Shown here: piece by piece, positions 6,733-12,935 of the stretch
Position numbering within the stretch: position 1 is the first letter of the stretch
How the letters are laid out: each line of letters opens with the position of its first letter
From: an uncultured Spirochaetia bacterium
GTDB lineage: Bacteria; Spirochaetota; CALGPD01
NCBI GenBank assembly: GCA_937960625.1
Contig: CALGPD010000127.1
Location: forward strand, 1-12,935
Length of the DNA stretch: 12,935 nt
Reading direction: 5' to 3'
Notes under the pieces: generated by a model
The model's database searches: none
What the model saw: only the letters and a program-made list of their open reading frames with translations
Told to the model about the DNA's origin: nothing
Made by a program: the position numbers and the translations under genes

Positions 6733-7275
6733 ATGCATGAAAAAATAGTTTTTTCCGGGTCAGGCGGACAGGGAATACAAATAGGGTCACGTATTTTTTG
6801 TCAGGCATGTATGGAACAGGGATTTCAAGTTAGTTTAATACCGAGTTACGGAGCAGAAATGCGCGGGGGAAATACAACATGTGAGATGGTTGTGTCTGAT
6901 TCTGAAATACCTTCCCCTCTTTTTGATAAAGCAGATATTGTTATGATATTATCTAATCTGGCTTTCAAAAGTTTTAAAGACAAATTTGATAATAATGGAA
7001 TATACGTTATTGATAATTCTATTGATATAACTTCAATAGCAGATAATAAATTAAATATAAAACAAATCAAAGCTGTAAGTATAGCTGATGAAGTATTAAA
7101 GAATATGAAAATAGTTAATATGATTGCTTTAGGCGCTTTTATTAAAGCAACAGGAATATTAGAATTAGATTCTGCAAAAAAAGCAATAAAAATTGTTTTT
7201 GAAAATAAAAAATCTGAGCTTATTGATTTAAATATTAAAGCCCTTGTTTCAGGATATGAACAAGGTGTTTTATAA
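6733..7275 (+). CDS. 2-oxoacid:ferredoxin oxidoreductase, gamma subunit
   Basis: Gamma subunit (pyruvate/ketoisovalerate oxidoreductase catalytic domain) of a ferredoxin-dependent 2-oxoacid oxidoreductase. It contributes to CoA binding and assembly. The family signature IVFSGSGGQGIQIGSRIFCQA is at the start, followed by IPSYGAEMRGGNTTCEMVVSD and an Asp-rich Rossmann-like core (KADIVMILSN, VIDNS). Its 180-residue length is normal. The ATG at 6733 has a GGTGA site seven bases upstream. Its partner subunits follow on the same strand after a 150-base gap that holds a possible promoter, so it may be transcribed separately or read through. By family this domain is shared by Por, Vor and Kor enzymes; the alpha subunit suggests Vor-type. 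Confidence 0.93.
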   Translation: MHEKIVFSGSGGQGIQIGSRIFCQACMEQGFQVSLIPSYGAEMRGGNTTCEMVVSDSEIPSPLFDKADIVMILSNLAFKSFKDKFDNNGIYVIDNSIDITSIADNKLNIKQIKAVSIADEVLKNMKIVNMIALGAFIKATGILELDSAKKAIKIVFENKKSELIDLNIKALVSGYEQGVL

Positions 7276-7284
7276 AATTTTATC

Positions 7285-7313
7285 TTGACAATATTACTCT
7301 TTTATTACAAAAT
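7285..7313 (+). promoter_or_regulatory. Candidate sigma70 promoter of the delta-alpha-beta genes
   Basis: A perfect TTGACA (7285-7290) is followed after 17 bases by CAAAAT (7308-7313, four of six matches to TATAAT). It lies in the 150-base gap behind the gamma subunit gene and about 115 bases before the ferredoxin start, giving a leader near 105 bases, almost all A and T, with no obvious structure. It would let the three downstream genes be expressed apart from gamma. Confidence 0.5.
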
Positions 7314-7425
7314 GTACAAAGATTTTTATGTATAAAATTTCACAGCAGATTTTTAAAGTTTTTCTTTCTTTTTATTTGTTATATTGTTATGTTAAATATG
7401 TAAAGAGTAATATAAGGACTACTTA

Positions 7426-7653
7426 ATGGGAATAAAAGGTAAAGTTGAAATAAATCAGCAGTGGTGCAAAGGTTGTAAGCTTTGCGTTATCACCTGCCCC
7501 ACAGGTGTTTTGGCAATGTCTGATGACCTTAATAAATACGGAAATTACGCAGTTGTTAAAAATCCGGAAAAGTGTACGGGTTGCGCGCTTTGCGCGGTTA
7601 TGTGTCCGGAAATTGTTATTGAAGTTTACAAACAAAAGAAAGTTGTTAAATAG
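7426..7653 (+). CDS. Delta subunit, 2x[4Fe-4S] ferredoxin-like protein
   Basis: A 75-residue electron-transfer subunit with two complete cysteine motifs, CKGCKLCVITCP (Cys 14, 17, 20, 24) and CTGCALCAVMCP (Cys 50, 53, 56, 60). The CxxCxxCxxxCP spacing marks two [4Fe-4S] clusters. By family it receives electrons from the beta-subunit cluster and passes them to soluble ferredoxin. It begins at ATG 7426 after an AAGGA ribosome-binding site. The alpha subunit gene starts 8 bases after its stop, so the two are certainly co-transcribed. It is short, without the longer N-terminal extension of some PorD proteins. Confidence 0.93.
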   Translation: MGIKGKVEINQQWCKGCKLCVITCPTGVLAMSDDLNKYGNYAVVKNPEKCTGCALCAVMCPEIVIEVYKQKKVVK

Positions 7654-7661
7654 GAATAAGC

Positions 7662-8723
7662 ATGGCTAAAAAAGTTTTAATGAAAGGAAATGAAGCAATG
7701 TCTGAAGCCGCAATAATCGCAGGGTGCAGGCATTATTTCGGTTATCCTATTACACCGCAAAACGAAGTTGCGGCTTATCTTTCTAAACGCCTAACTGATT
7801 TGGGCGGTGTATTTTTACAAGCTGAAAGTGAAGTTTCTGCTGTTAATATGGTTTTTGGAGCATCTGCTGCCGGAGCAAGGGTGATGACATCGAGTTCTTC
7901 TCCTGGTATGAGTTTAAAACAAGAAGGTATTTCGTATTTGGCGGCAGGGAGTTTGCCCTGTGTTGTTGCAAACGTTATGAGAGCCGGCCCGGGGCTTGGA
8001 AATATTACTCCTTCGCAAGCTGATTACTTTCAATCCACAAAAGGCGGCGGGCATGGTGATTATCACATAATTTGTTTAGCCCCCAATAGTGTTCAGGAGA
8101 TGGCAGATCTGACGGTTCTTGCTTTTGACCTTGCTGATAAATATTTAATTCCTTCAATGATTTTAACTGACGGTATGGTTGGGCAGATGCTTGAAGAAAT
8201 AACATTACCTGAATATAAAACTCCTGATGATTTACCCGAAAAGGATTGGGTATTAGGCGGAGCAAAAGGCCGGGAGAGAAACATTGCGAGGACACTCTGG
8301 TTATATCCTGAAGACGCGGTTGAAAAAAATAATATATTACTCCAGGAGCGTTATGCTTATTTACAGGAGAATGAAATCAGATTTGAAGAATATCTGTTGG
8401 ACGATGCTGAATATATTTTTACCGCGTTTGGAATTTCTTCAAGGATCTGCAAGGGAGCTATAACCCGGCTTAGAGAATCCGGTATTAAAGCCGGTTTGTT
8501 TAGGCCAATAACCGTATGGCCTTTTCCTTATAAAGCGTTGGAGAAATACAGTTTAAACAAGCAAGTTAAGTTTTTCTTTGATGTAGAATTAAATGCCGGC
8601 CAGATGCTTGAGGATGTAAAACTCGCTGTAAATGGAAATAAACCTGTTCACTTTTATGGAAGGTTTGGCGGTTACGTTCCCGGAATTGGTGAAATAATAG
8701 ATGAATTTAATAAATACGTTTAA
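7662..8723 (+). CDS. vorB: 2-oxoacid:ferredoxin oxidoreductase alpha subunit, VorB type
   Basis: Alpha subunit of a 2-oxoacid oxidoreductase that decarboxylates 2-oxoacids to acyl-CoA with ferredoxin as acceptor. The sequence follows the VorB (2-ketoisovalerate) branch: VLMKGNEAMSEAAIIAGC, HYFGYPITPQNEVAAYL, VFLQAESEVSAVNMVFGASAAGARVMTSSSSPGMSLKQEGISYL, MRAGPGLGNITPSQADYFQSTKGGGHGDYH. It contains the PFOR N-terminal pyrimidine-binding module and, after about residue 240, the short transketolase C-terminal-like domain. At 353 residues it has the usual VorB length. The ATG at 7662 follows AGGA. The assignment to branched-chain rather than 2-oxoglutarate substrates is by family resemblance and could be wrong. 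Confidence 0.9.
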   Translation: MAKKVLMKGNEAMSEAAIIAGCRHYFGYPITPQNEVAAYLSKRLTDLGGVFLQAESEVSAVNMVFGASAAGARVMTSSSSPGMSLKQEGISYLAAGSLPCVVANVMRAGPGLGNITPSQADYFQSTKGGGHGDYHIICLAPNSVQEMADLTVLAFDLADKYLIPSMILTDGMVGQMLEEITLPEYKTPDDLPEKDWVLGGAKGRERNIARTLWLYPEDAVEKNNILLQERYAYLQENEIRFEEYLLDDAEYIFTAFGISSRICKGAITRLRESGIKAGLFRPITVWPFPYKALEKYSLNKQVKFFFDVELNAGQMLEDVKLAVNGNKPVHFYGRFGGYVPGIGEIIDEFNKYV

Positions 8724-8741
8724 TTTTAAACGGAGCTTAAT

Positions 8742-9500
8742 ATGAATAATGTATCTGAAAAAAATTTGGAAAAGGTTTTTACAAGGCCTAAGTCTATGAT
8801 TGAAACTGAATTTCATTATTGCCCCGGGTGCTCTCATCAAATAGTACACCGGTTAATTGGTGAAATAATAGATGAACTTGGGATTCAGGATAACATTATA
8901 GGTATTGCTCCTGTAGGGTGTGCGGTTTTAGCTTATGATTATTGGGATATTGATATGTCTGAGGCAGCGCACGGACGGGTACCTGCTGTAGCTACCGGGC
9001 TTAAAAGAGTTAAACCCGATACACTTGTTTTCGGCTATCAGGGAGACGGAGATTTGGCCGCGATTGGAATGGCTGAAACAATTCACGCTGCAAACCGGGG
9101 AGAAAATTTTACTATTATATTTATTAACAACGCGATTTACGGTATGACTGGCGGACAAATGGCTCCCACTACGCTACCCGGCCAGATAACATCAACAACG
9201 CCTTATGGACGAGATGTATCAGATGTCGGATATCCTATTAAAGTTTGTGAACTCCTTGCCACTTTAGCTACTCCCGCATACATTGAGAGAACGACAATAA
9301 CAACGCCTAAAAACGTTTTGAAAACAAAGAAAGCCATAAAAAAAGCGTTTCAATATCAAATTGATAAAAAAGGTTATTCTTTTATTGAAGTGGTTAGCTC
9401 TTGCCCTACCCGTTGGGGATTGTCTCCTATTGATTCGTTTAAATGGATTGAAGAGAATATGCTGAAATTTTTTAAACCCGGAGTATTTAAAGATTTCTAA
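8742..9500 (+). CDS. 2-oxoacid:ferredoxin oxidoreductase beta subunit (TPP-binding)
   Basis: Beta subunit that holds thiamine diphosphate and one [4Fe-4S] cluster. The TPP motif runs from GDGD (residues 101-104) to NN (129-130), with IYGMTGGQMAPTT following. Cluster cysteines are likely Cys27 and Cys30 (CPGCSHQ), Cys60 (PVGCAV) and Cys221 (SSCPTRWG). The AAHGRVPAVATGLKR stretch is typical of the VorA/KorB family. At 252 residues it is of ordinary length. A GGAG site lies upstream of the ATG at 8742, and it follows alpha by 18 bases. It is the last gene of the operon. By family the complex is oxygen-sensitive, consistent with an anaerobic life style. Confidence 0.93.
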   Translation: MNNVSEKNLEKVFTRPKSMIETEFHYCPGCSHQIVHRLIGEIIDELGIQDNIIGIAPVGCAVLAYDYWDIDMSEAAHGRVPAVATGLKRVKPDTLVFGYQGDGDLAAIGMAETIHAANRGENFTIIFINNAIYGMTGGQMAPTTLPGQITSTTPYGRDVSDVGYPIKVCELLATLATPAYIERTTITTPKNVLKTKKAIKKAFQYQIDKKGYSFIEVVSSCPTRWGLSPIDSFKWIEENMLKFFKPGVFKDF

Positions 9501-9595
9501 TAATTATTTTATAGTAAATACTCAAACCTGCAATAAAAAACTTTCAAGAATTGTTTACTAAAAATGAATATTAATACATTTTGTAGAGAATTTTA

Positions 9596-10357
9596 ATGAA
9601 AAAAATTTTAATTGTCGAAGATGAAAAAGCAAATATTCGCTTATTTGAGAGAATATTATCTGATTATAATCTCGTTATATTTGAAGAACTAAATAATTGC
9701 CTTGCATATATAAAATCTGGATCTTTTAACGTTGTTGATTTATGTATAATTGATATTAATATAGGAACGGGATTAAAAATTGGAGGTTTAAACGTTGTAT
9801 ATAGCATTATCAGAAAAAAGCCTTCTATGCCCATTCTTATAGTAACGGGTTATTATGAAAATAAAGATATCATACAAAAAATTGAATTAATCCGTGTAAC
9901 TCTTGTTCCCAAACCCTTTAAGGCCGGAGAATTTCTAGATACCGTAAAATCGCTATTGGCTTTTAAAAGAAAATTTAAGATAAGCGATTTTGAACAGGCT
10001 ATGCGGGAATTTATAACCGGCGCAAATTATTTAAAGAGTTTAATTTCAAATGATGTTAGTATTCCTGTCGAATATATGAATAAAATTTTGGAAATTGAAG
10101 ATATTGAAGAGAAAATACTTAATACGGTTAGTGAAATTACAGTAAATAGAAATAAAGGCGTTGTATCTTGTAATGCAAATAACAGTAGGAAAATTGTTGA
10201 TGAATTAGAAATGTATATTAAAAAATTTATTTCTATTCTCGAGCAGACGCTTTACAATGAATTAAACCTGCCGGCTCATGAAATGCAGCTCGTTGAAGAT
10301 GTTATAAGTTCGGGGGAAAAATTATTAAATGATGTTAAGTTAGGGATTGAAAAATAA
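9596..10357 (+). CDS. Response regulator with helical C-terminal region of unknown function
   Basis: A receiver domain covers about residues 1-120: the acidic cluster EDE (8-10), phospho-acceptor Asp53 (CIIDINIG), Thr84 (LIVTGYYEN) and Lys106 (VPKPFKAGEF). The remaining 130 or so residues are helical and charged and show no recognised DNA-binding, GGDEF, EAL or kinase module. The output could be a protein interaction or phosphotransfer, but no histidine-phosphotransfer signature is visible. The ATG at 9596 has only a weak site, AGAGAA. Its stop codon directly abuts the stop of the large minus-strand regulator. A 7-base inverted pair, tagtaaa and tttacta (9512-9518, 9554-9560), lies upstream and could be an operator or chance. 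Confidence 0.8.
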   Translation: MKKILIVEDEKANIRLFERILSDYNLVIFEELNNCLAYIKSGSFNVVDLCIIDINIGTGLKIGGLNVVYSIIRKKPSMPILIVTGYYENKDIIQKIELIRVTLVPKPFKAGEFLDTVKSLLAFKRKFKISDFEQAMREFITGANYLKSLISNDVSIPVEYMNKILEIEDIEEKILNTVSEITVNRNKGVVSCNANNSRKIVDELEMYIKKFISILEQTLYNELNLPAHEMQLVEDVISSGEKLLNDVKLGIEK

Positions 10358-12406
10358 TTAGATTTCAATTTTTTTTAAAAGTTTTACTTCTGTTCCTATA
10401 ATTTTTCCTTTTTCGATAATATTATTAAATTCCACTTCATCAAAAAAGTTTTTAACCTGAATCAGTCCGATACCACCGGACAGTTCTTCGTCTTTTAGAT
10501 TTTGGAAAATATTGTAGTCCGCATAATTGAATTTAATAAAATCATTTAAGTTATCAATAATATGATTTAAACCGTTTTTAGTTTTAAAGCCTTGCTCAGC
10601 CTGAAAAGTTTTTATATCCTTAAATATTTCCAATATTTGTTTTCTGGCATCAGAGAACCGGTTATGCTTTTCAATATCTTCCCATAAACCCTGATCTTTA
10701 ATTAAAAAGTTTAAAACTAATGATTTTTCTTCGCTATAATTTTCAAATTCCACCCGGACTTTTTTTGAGGCATTATAATTATTTCCATGGATAATAGCAT
10801 TTCTAATAACCTCACTTAATGAATATTCTATGAAATACATTATTTCTTTTTTTAAACTAAAATTTATTATCTTATCAATAATTTTAGCAATTAAAGGCGG
10901 AATATAATTAATATTTGAAGGGATTTCCCATATACTTTGATTTTGCGCGTGTTTTGCTTTTATTTCTTCAAGATTAAAAAACCGGATTATTTTATTTTCT
11001 TGAATAAGTTCTATGAATTTATCAACAAGTTCCGGATCATAATATTCGTTTTTATTCGATAAAAGATAGTTAATAACCTTTTGTTTTTTATCTTCAGTTT
11101 GATAAGACGTTTTACGTATTACTTTGGAAAAATCATAAACTAGATTAATAATTCTTGCGCCTATTGTAATTTCTTCTCCTTTTAACCCGTTTGGATATCC
11201 TGATCCGTTGTGTCTTTCATGATGCTGCATAATTATTGTTTTTATATCATCTATATTGCTTAAATGTTCGAGTATTTTTATTGTTCGTTCAGGATGTTTT
11301 TGAATTAATTTTTTTTCTTTTTTATTTAAAGGATAATTTCCATAATACGGTTTTTCAAGCAAACCTACAATACTGATATCGTGAATCATTGCAGCAATTT
11401 TTATTCTTTCTATTTCATTTTCAGGCAATCCTATTTTTTCAGCTAACAATGTTGCATATTTAAGTATGTCAATTGAATATTCATATACTTTAGAAGAGCT
11501 TACTGATATTAATGAATGAAGGATTTGAACAGTATCATTTAATTGTTTTTTTATGATACTATTTTTTCTTTCATTTTTTAAGGAAATTGCTGCCAAAGTT
11601 CCAAAAATTATTAAAAGTTCGATATCTTTGTTTTCTAATGTAATCTGTTTAACATCCTCAAGGTAAATAATACCGATGAAATCATTTTCAAAAATCAATG
11701 GAATAGCAATATGGTATGATGAATCTGTTTCTTTAAAAATAACTTTATTGCCAGATTTAACTTGTTTAAAAAAATCCTCAGGAATTTTATTTTTATTATT
11801 TTCTTTTTTTATTGAAGAATATTCATCTTTATTTTCATCGTATAAAAAAATTTGTACGTTATCAATTTTTGTTATTTTAATAATTTTATTAACTATTTCT
11901 TTTAGTAGTTTTTCAGTATCTAATAATGAAGAAAATAATTGGCTTGTATTAATTATTTCATCTAATTGATTGTTAATTTTAATATTTTCTTTTTTAGTTT
12001 TAATATTAATTTTTTGTTCTTGTATTTCTAGGGCAGTTTTTTTAATAGTTTTTTTCATGTCGGTAAAATCAATTGGTTTAACAATAAAATCATATGCCCC
12101 GTTGTTCATCGCGGTTCTTATGCTTGACATATCTGAATAAGCAGAAATTATGATTACTTTTGATAATGGTTTTATAAGTTTTATTTTTTTTAATAAGGCT
12201 AAGCCGTCCATTCCCGGCATATTTAAATCAGTGAAAATAATATCATAATTCAATTTTTGAATTTTTGATAATGCTTTTTCTCCACTTAAAGCAAAATCAA
12301 ATTCGAAATTATTGTTTTTAATTTGATATCTAAATTTACGGTTTATTAATAATTGAATGTCTTCTTCATCATCGACTAATAACATTTTTATATTAGTTTT
12401 ATTCAT
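10358..12406 (-). CDS. Hybrid regulator: REC - GAF - degenerate HD-GYP - RsbW-like ATPase
   Basis: A 682-residue cytoplasmic signalling protein. In order: a receiver domain (Asp12-13, phospho-acceptor Asp60, Ser88, Lys110); a coiled-coil stretch near 125-160; a GAF-like sensor (about 160-280); an HD-GYP-like module (about 300-450: HD at 342-343, HHERHNGSGYP at 395-405); and a C-terminal HATPase domain of RsbW/SpoIIAB type (E532, N536, H540-G541; DQG at 571; GGIGL at 644-648). The HD-GYP part reads HDISI instead of HDIGK, and Tyr and Ser replace the two Asp of the ADxxDA segment, so cyclic di-GMP hydrolysis is doubtful. The ATPase motifs look intact. It overlaps the upstream response regulator by 8 bases and probably acts downstream of the kinase at the window edge. 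It has no transmembrane segment. Confidence 0.85.
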   Translation of the reverse strand: MNKTNIKMLLVDDEEDIQLLINRKFRYQIKNNNFEFDFALSGEKALSKIQKLNYDIIFTDLNMPGMDGLALLKKIKLIKPLSKVIIISAYSDMSSIRTAMNNGAYDFIVKPIDFTDMKKTIKKTALEIQEQKINIKTKKENIKINNQLDEIINTSQLFSSLLDTEKLLKEIVNKIIKITKIDNVQIFLYDENKDEYSSIKKENNKNKIPEDFFKQVKSGNKVIFKETDSSYHIAIPLIFENDFIGIIYLEDVKQITLENKDIELLIIFGTLAAISLKNERKNSIIKKQLNDTVQILHSLISVSSSKVYEYSIDILKYATLLAEKIGLPENEIERIKIAAMIHDISIVGLLEKPYYGNYPLNKKEKKLIQKHPERTIKILEHLSNIDDIKTIIMQHHERHNGSGYPNGLKGEEITIGARIINLVYDFSKVIRKTSYQTEDKKQKVINYLLSNKNEYYDPELVDKFIELIQENKIIRFFNLEEIKAKHAQNQSIWEIPSNINYIPPLIAKIIDKIINFSLKKEIMYFIEYSLSEVIRNAIIHGNNYNASKKVRVEFENYSEEKSLVLNFLIKDQGLWEDIEKHNRFSDARKQILEIFKDIKTFQAEQGFKTKNGLNHIIDNLNDFIKFNYADYNIFQNLKDEELSGGIGLIQVKNFFDEVEFNNIIEKGKIIGTEVKLLKKIEI

Positions 12407-12791
12407 TTTTTAGCTTTTTATCCAGTATTTTTTCTAATAGATTCGGGAAATCAATGGGCTTTGAAATAAAACCGTCTGCACCGTTTTTCATTGCATCTTT
12501 TATATTCTTTTCATCCCCATAAGCGGAAATCATAATAACTTGTTTTTCCGGATATTCCATTTTTACGTGTTTTAAAAGTTCCAGTCCACTCATGCCAGGC
12601 ATATTTATATCTGATAAAATTAATACAATATTACAATCAAGGTTTTCTTTTTGTTTTTCAAGTATTCCTATCGCTTCTTCACCGGAAAAAGCAAATAGAA
12701 AATTTATCTTTTTGGATTTAATTTGTTTTCTAAACCTTCTTAAAAACATTGGTTTTATATCAGGTTCGTCATCTACAACGAGTATATTCAT
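12399..12791 (-). CDS. Single-domain response regulator (CheY-like)
   Basis: A 130-residue stand-alone receiver domain: acidic pair DDE (7-9), phospho-acceptor Asp61 in LSDINMPGMSG, Ser and Ala in MISAYGDE, and Lys in SKPIDF. No output domain follows. It is close to the receiver of the large hybrid regulator just downstream, with shared FRxQIK, FAxSGEEA/K and KPIDF features, which suggests duplication. The ATG at 12791 lies 6 bases after the stop of the kinase fragment, and the end overlaps the next gene by 8 bases, so the three are one operon. It may act as a phosphate carrier or as a competing phosphate sink. Confidence 0.9.
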   Translation of the reverse strand: MNILVVDDEPDIKPMFLRRFRKQIKSKKINFLFAFSGEEAIGILEKQKENLDCNIVLILSDINMPGMSGLELLKHVKMEYPEKQVIMISAYGDEKNIKDAMKNGADGFISKPIDFPNLLEKILDKKLKNE

Positions 12792-12797
12792 TACAAC

Positions 12798-12935
12798 CTA
12801 CCTAATTAAATTACTAACCTTTTTCTTTGGCAAGGAGATAACAAATAAAGTATATTCTCCTTTTTTACTTTCAACGGTTATGTTTCCACCGTGAATCTCA
12901 TGTATAATATCATAACTGATTGATAATCCTAAACC
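12798..12935 (-). CDS. Sensor histidine kinase, C-terminal end (partial, cut by the window edge)
   Basis: Only the last 45 residues are visible, ending at TAG 12798-12800. They open with GLGLSISYDIIHEIHGG, the classic G2 box of HATPase_c histidine kinases, followed by NITVESKKGEYTLFVISLPKKK, the last strands of the ATPase domain. The N-terminal sensor and the phosphorylated His lie outside the window. It is followed after 6 bases by the single-domain response regulator, so the two are a likely cognate pair. Confidence 0.9.
   Translation of the reverse strand, partial: GLGLSISYDIIHEIHGGNITVESKKGEYTLFVISLPKKKVSNLIR

Noticed and set aside
8005..8295. Minus-strand open frames inside vorB (to about 96 codons)
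   Set aside because: They are shadows of a highly conserved alpha-subunit gene.
11676..11969. Plus-strand open frame with hydrophobic stretch inside the hybrid regulator gene
   Set aside because: The apparent membrane segment is the complement of a Lys- and Glu-rich AT-biased coding region; no start site supports it.
12592..12894. Plus-strand open frame across the single-domain regulator and kinase end
   Set aside because: It is antisense to two genes with clear family motifs and lacks a ribosome-binding site.

Overview
The window comes from an AT-rich bacterial genome with a mostly anaerobic metabolic character. It combines a glycine cleavage system of the split GcvPA/GcvPB type with a ferredoxin-dependent 2-oxoacid oxidoreductase, followed by a dense block of two-component signalling genes. 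Gram-negative-like traits are limited to one decayed secreted protein. The organism cannot be named from the sequence. An uncultured or gut-type anaerobic lineage (for example Elusimicrobiota-like or Melainabacteria-like) fits the style of the proteins, but this is only an impression.

Region 1 (1-4262, minus strand) is a complete gcvT-gcvH-gcvPA-gcvPB operon. Its genes overlap or nearly touch, two of the four appear to start with TTG, and a plausible sigma70 promoter lies just upstream with no room for a glycine riboswitch. Together the products (T, H, P1, P2) oxidise glycine to CO2, ammonia, methylene-THF and NADH; the L protein is not in the window. An SRPBCC-fold protein gene (4353-4727) lies just upstream in the same direction.

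Region 2 (4728-6212) is the irregular part. A gene-poor stretch holds two copies of a 38-nt palindromic repeat flanking a GC-richer island of unknown nature. Next to it is what looks like one gene for an exported protein (signal peptide, LpoB/TolB-N-like domain, lipocalin-like domain) broken by a frameshift after the signal peptide and by an in-frame TAA between the domains. It also carries a run of ten C residues in the coding strand.

Region 3 (6213-9500, plus strand) holds a small TerB-like helical protein and then the four subunits of a VorB-type 2-oxoacid:ferredoxin oxidoreductase in the order gamma, [150-bp gap with a promoter], delta (2x[4Fe-4S]), alpha, beta. This enzyme oxidatively decarboxylates 2-oxoacids (branched-chain type by family) to acyl-CoA with reduction of ferredoxin, which fits amino-acid fermentation alongside glycine cleavage.

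Region 4 (9596-12935) is regulatory. A plus-strand response regulator with an unrecognised helical C-terminus converges, stop codon against stop codon, on a minus-strand operon. That operon encodes the C-terminus of a histidine kinase (cut by the window edge), a single-domain response regulator, and a 682-residue REC-GAF-HD-GYP-HATPase protein. The HD-GYP module of this protein has lost key residues, while its C-terminal RsbW/SpoIIAB-like kinase domain keeps its ATP-binding motifs.
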